From NCBI GenBank assembly GCA_025936205.1, contig JAICTU010000002.1:4297-68296 (forward strand): 64,000 nucleotides of DNA. Direction: 5' to 3'. This document shows, piece after piece, positions 62,392 through 64,000 of the stretch (position 1 is the first letter of the stretch; each line of letters starts with the position of its first letter). The notes below the pieces were generated by a model. That model worked only from the letters and a program-made list of their open reading frames with translations, was not told the DNA's origin and ran no database searches. The position numbers and the translations under genes are program-made. This DNA comes from Polyangiaceae bacterium. Its GTDB lineage: Bacteria; Myxococcota; Polyangia; Polyangiales; Polyangiaceae.

Positions 62392-63768
62392 ATGCTCATG
62401 CAGCTTTCCATGTTTTGGGCGCGCCCAGGGCACGCCCGCGGTACGGCGCGAGCTCGGTCCGGGAGCGCGCCTCGAGCCGCGTTGCTCGGGGTCAGCCTGG
62501 CTCTGAGCGCGAGCCATTTGTATGCCTCGGAGACGGTGCCACGCGCGGCCCCGACGACGCAGCCGGACGCGCCCTTCGCAGGAGAAGTGCTCGAGCGGTC
62601 TGCGTTCGTGCGCGCAGTGCTGGAACGAAATCCGACGCTGGAGGCTGCCCGTCACGGCATTCGCGCGGCGCTCGCGCGCGTGGAGCAGGCGGGCGCCTTC
62701 GCGGACCCGATGATCGAGGTGGCCATCGCGCCGCTCTCGATCGCCTCCCGTGAAGCACCGTTCGGCTTCGAAGCAGCGCTGAGCCAGAAGGTGCCCTGGT
62801 TTGGCAAGCGAGCGCTGGAGAAGGCCGCCAGTTCCGCCGAGGCCGAAGGCGCCAAGCTCGACTACGAGTCCCTGCGGCGCGAGCTCGCGCTCACGGCGGT
62901 CTTGCTCTACGAGCAATATTTCGTTGCCACGCGGGCGCTCGAGATCAACGCCGCGCACCTGCAGCTGATGGGCGCGATGCGAGACGCGGCCGTGGCACAA
63001 TTTTCATCTGCTCGCGGCTCGGCGCAAGATGCCCTGCAAGCCGAGGTGGAGCTGGCCCACATGGAGCACGATGCGGTGGTCCTGGCCACGGAGCGGGAGG
63101 TCACCACGGCTCAGATGAATGAGCTGCTCCATCGCGCGCCGGAGCTGCCGTTGCCGCCGCCGCCACCGGAGCTGCCGCCGGCGCCGGGACAGGATGCTGT
63201 GCGGAAGGCTGCGCCGGCGACGCGCCCGGACATCGCGGCCGTCGAGCAGCGCGCGAAGGCACAGCAGGCGCGAGCCGAGCGTGCGGAACGTGAACGCTAT
63301 CCCGACCTCACGCTGTCGGCCTCGTACAACTCGATGTGGGACATGCCTGCCCATCGCTGGATGGTCGGGTTGAGTCTCGAGCTGCCGCTTCAGATCGGGG
63401 TGCGAGCGGGCGCAGCGGAAGAGGCGCGCGCCCTGGGGGCGCAGCTCGGGCAAGAGGCGGCGCGGCTACGTGACACGGCTCGCACGCAGGTCTTCGTGGC
63501 CCGCAAACAGCTCGCGGAGTCCGAGCACGTGCTGGGACTGTACGAGACGCGGCTGCTGCCGATCGCCAAGCAGCGCATCGAGGCTGCACGCGCTGGCTTT
63601 GTGGCCTCGCAAAATCCATTCACGGTCGTGATCGACGCCGAGCGCGCGCAGCGCGCGCTCGAGCTCGAGTACCAGAAGGCGCGCGCCGAGCAGGCAGCGC
63701 GCCGTGCAGAGCTGGAGCGCGCGCTGGGCGATGTCCCCGGCCTGGACGCGAAAGCAGGAAGCCCGTGA
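62392..63768 (+). CDS. CusC/CzcC-like outer-membrane efflux protein
   Basis: A 458-residue TolC-superfamily outer-membrane factor of the heavy-metal type. A basic N-terminus and a signal segment (LLGVSLALSASHLYA) lead to two halves of the alpha/beta barrel: VRAVLERNPTLEAARHGIRA, then IEVAIAPLSIA (AGAFADPMIE), FGFEAALSQKVPWFGKRALE, RPDIAAVEQRAKAQQARAER and VASQNPFTVVIDAERAQ. The sequence QKVPWFGKR is characteristic of metal-efflux CusC/CzcC relatives. Its stop overlaps the next gene (TGATG). ATG 62392 or 62398 could be the start; the ribosome site is weak. Confidence 0.92.
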   Translation: MLMQLSMFWARPGHARGTARARSGSAPRAALLGVSLALSASHLYASETVPRAAPTTQPDAPFAGEVLERSAFVRAVLERNPTLEAARHGIRAALARVEQAGAFADPMIEVAIAPLSIASREAPFGFEAALSQKVPWFGKRALEKAASSAEAEGAKLDYESLRRELALTAVLLYEQYFVATRALEINAAHLQLMGAMRDAAVAQFSSARGSAQDALQAEVELAHMEHDAVVLATEREVTTAQMNELLHRAPELPLPPPPPELPPAPGQDAVRKAAPATRPDIAAVEQRAKAQQARAERAERERYPDLTLSASYNSMWDMPAHRWMVGLSLELPLQIGVRAGAAEEARALGAQLGQEAARLRDTARTQVFVARKQLAESEHVLGLYETRLLPIAKQRIEAARAGFVASQNPFTVVIDAERAQRALELEYQKARAEQAARRAELERALGDVPGLDAKAGSP

Positions 63769-64000
63769 TGGCCCTGCTGTTCAGCGAGCGCTGGCGGCGT
63801 TCGCTCCCAACACTCGCCTTTGCACTGCTGCTGGTCGCGCTGGGGCTGGTCTTTCGTGCTCCGTTGCGCGCGTGGTTTGCGGGCAACCCAGGACCTGAGG
63901 GCGCGCCGCCGGGAGCTGCTGTCGAGCCCTCGGCGCTAGCGGCTACGGCCGGTGGAGAGCAGGACCCGGACGCCATCGATCACTACACCTGTTCGATGCA
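63768..64000 (+). CDS. CusB-like metal-efflux adaptor, 3' partial
   Basis: The first 77 codons of an RND periplasmic adaptor. A single N-terminal membrane anchor (LAFALLLVALGLVFRAPL) is followed by a Pro/Ala-rich stretch and DHYTCSM, the start of the heavy-metal-binding domain (Y-T-C-P-M-H-P type) found at the N-terminus of CusB-like adaptors. The gene continues past the window edge, and a CusA/CzcA-type pump is expected next. The start at 63768 overlaps the cusC-like stop by one base. Confidence 0.85.
   Translation, partial: MALLFSERWRRSLPTLAFALLLVALGLVFRAPLRAWFAGNPGPEGAPPGAAVEPSALAATAGGEQDPDAIDHYTCSM

Overview
The window is GC-rich DNA with dense coding, mostly GC-ending codons and many 4-nt stop/start overlaps. 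Its gene content points to a myxobacterium-like member of the Myxococcota. The markers are a Ser/Thr kinase with an Ala/Pro-rich tail, TPR/PEGA proteins, DUF4388 and roadblock signalling proteins, long Cys-rich or Gly/Ser-rich lipoproteins, a GH10 xylanase and c-type cytochrome lipoproteins. This assignment is an inference from content; no rRNA or other taxonomic marker is present. I found no rRNA, tRNA, CRISPR array, insertion sequence or phage gene.

Layout. 1-13 kb: the 3' end of an isochorismatase-type amidohydrolase with an NCS2/AzgA-like permease, an aspartate/aromatic aminotransferase, tatA, an AmpG-like MFS protein, a double-ACT-domain protein, and a four-gene efflux operon (tetR-tolC-adaptor-RND pump) whose promoter overlaps a near-perfect inverted repeat. 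13-17.5 kb: a convergent DUF4388/roadblock/DUF4388 operon, an outer-membrane beta-barrel candidate and a glutathione S-transferase remnant. 17.5-25 kb: gltBD, where gltB seems to begin at a CTG coupled to a 15-codon leader, followed by two convergent LuxR-type regulators. 25.4-28 kb: a frameshifted Cys-rich pseudogene, an SMP-30-like lipoprotein and msrB.

28-38 kb is a surface-glycan island. It has two large polytopic membrane proteins (one GT39-like), a GtrA-like protein, and a tight operon predicted to make GDP-D-glycero-D-manno-heptose (GHMP kinase, nucleotidyltransferase, transaldolase-like protein, and a fused GmhB phosphatase/GmhA isomerase). A polyprenyl-phosphate-type glycosyltransferase and a methyltransferase follow. 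37.5-44 kb: a VOC protein, an SDR, a heparinase II/III-like lipoprotein, an ABC-2 exporter and a DinB-fold protein.

44.6-50.2 kb carries three co-directional mono-haem lipoproteins. Two are tandem paralogues that combine an N-terminal cytochrome c with a WD40/PD40-like propeller. They are the least explained genes in the window. 50-64 kb: a DUF4019 lipoprotein, a CDF metal transporter overlapping an unknown membrane protein, an RlmI-like methyltransferase, a Cys-repeat lipoprotein with a TPR/PEGA partner, a GH10 xylanase, a Ser/Thr kinase, and the start of a Cus/Czc-type heavy-metal efflux operon that runs off the right edge.
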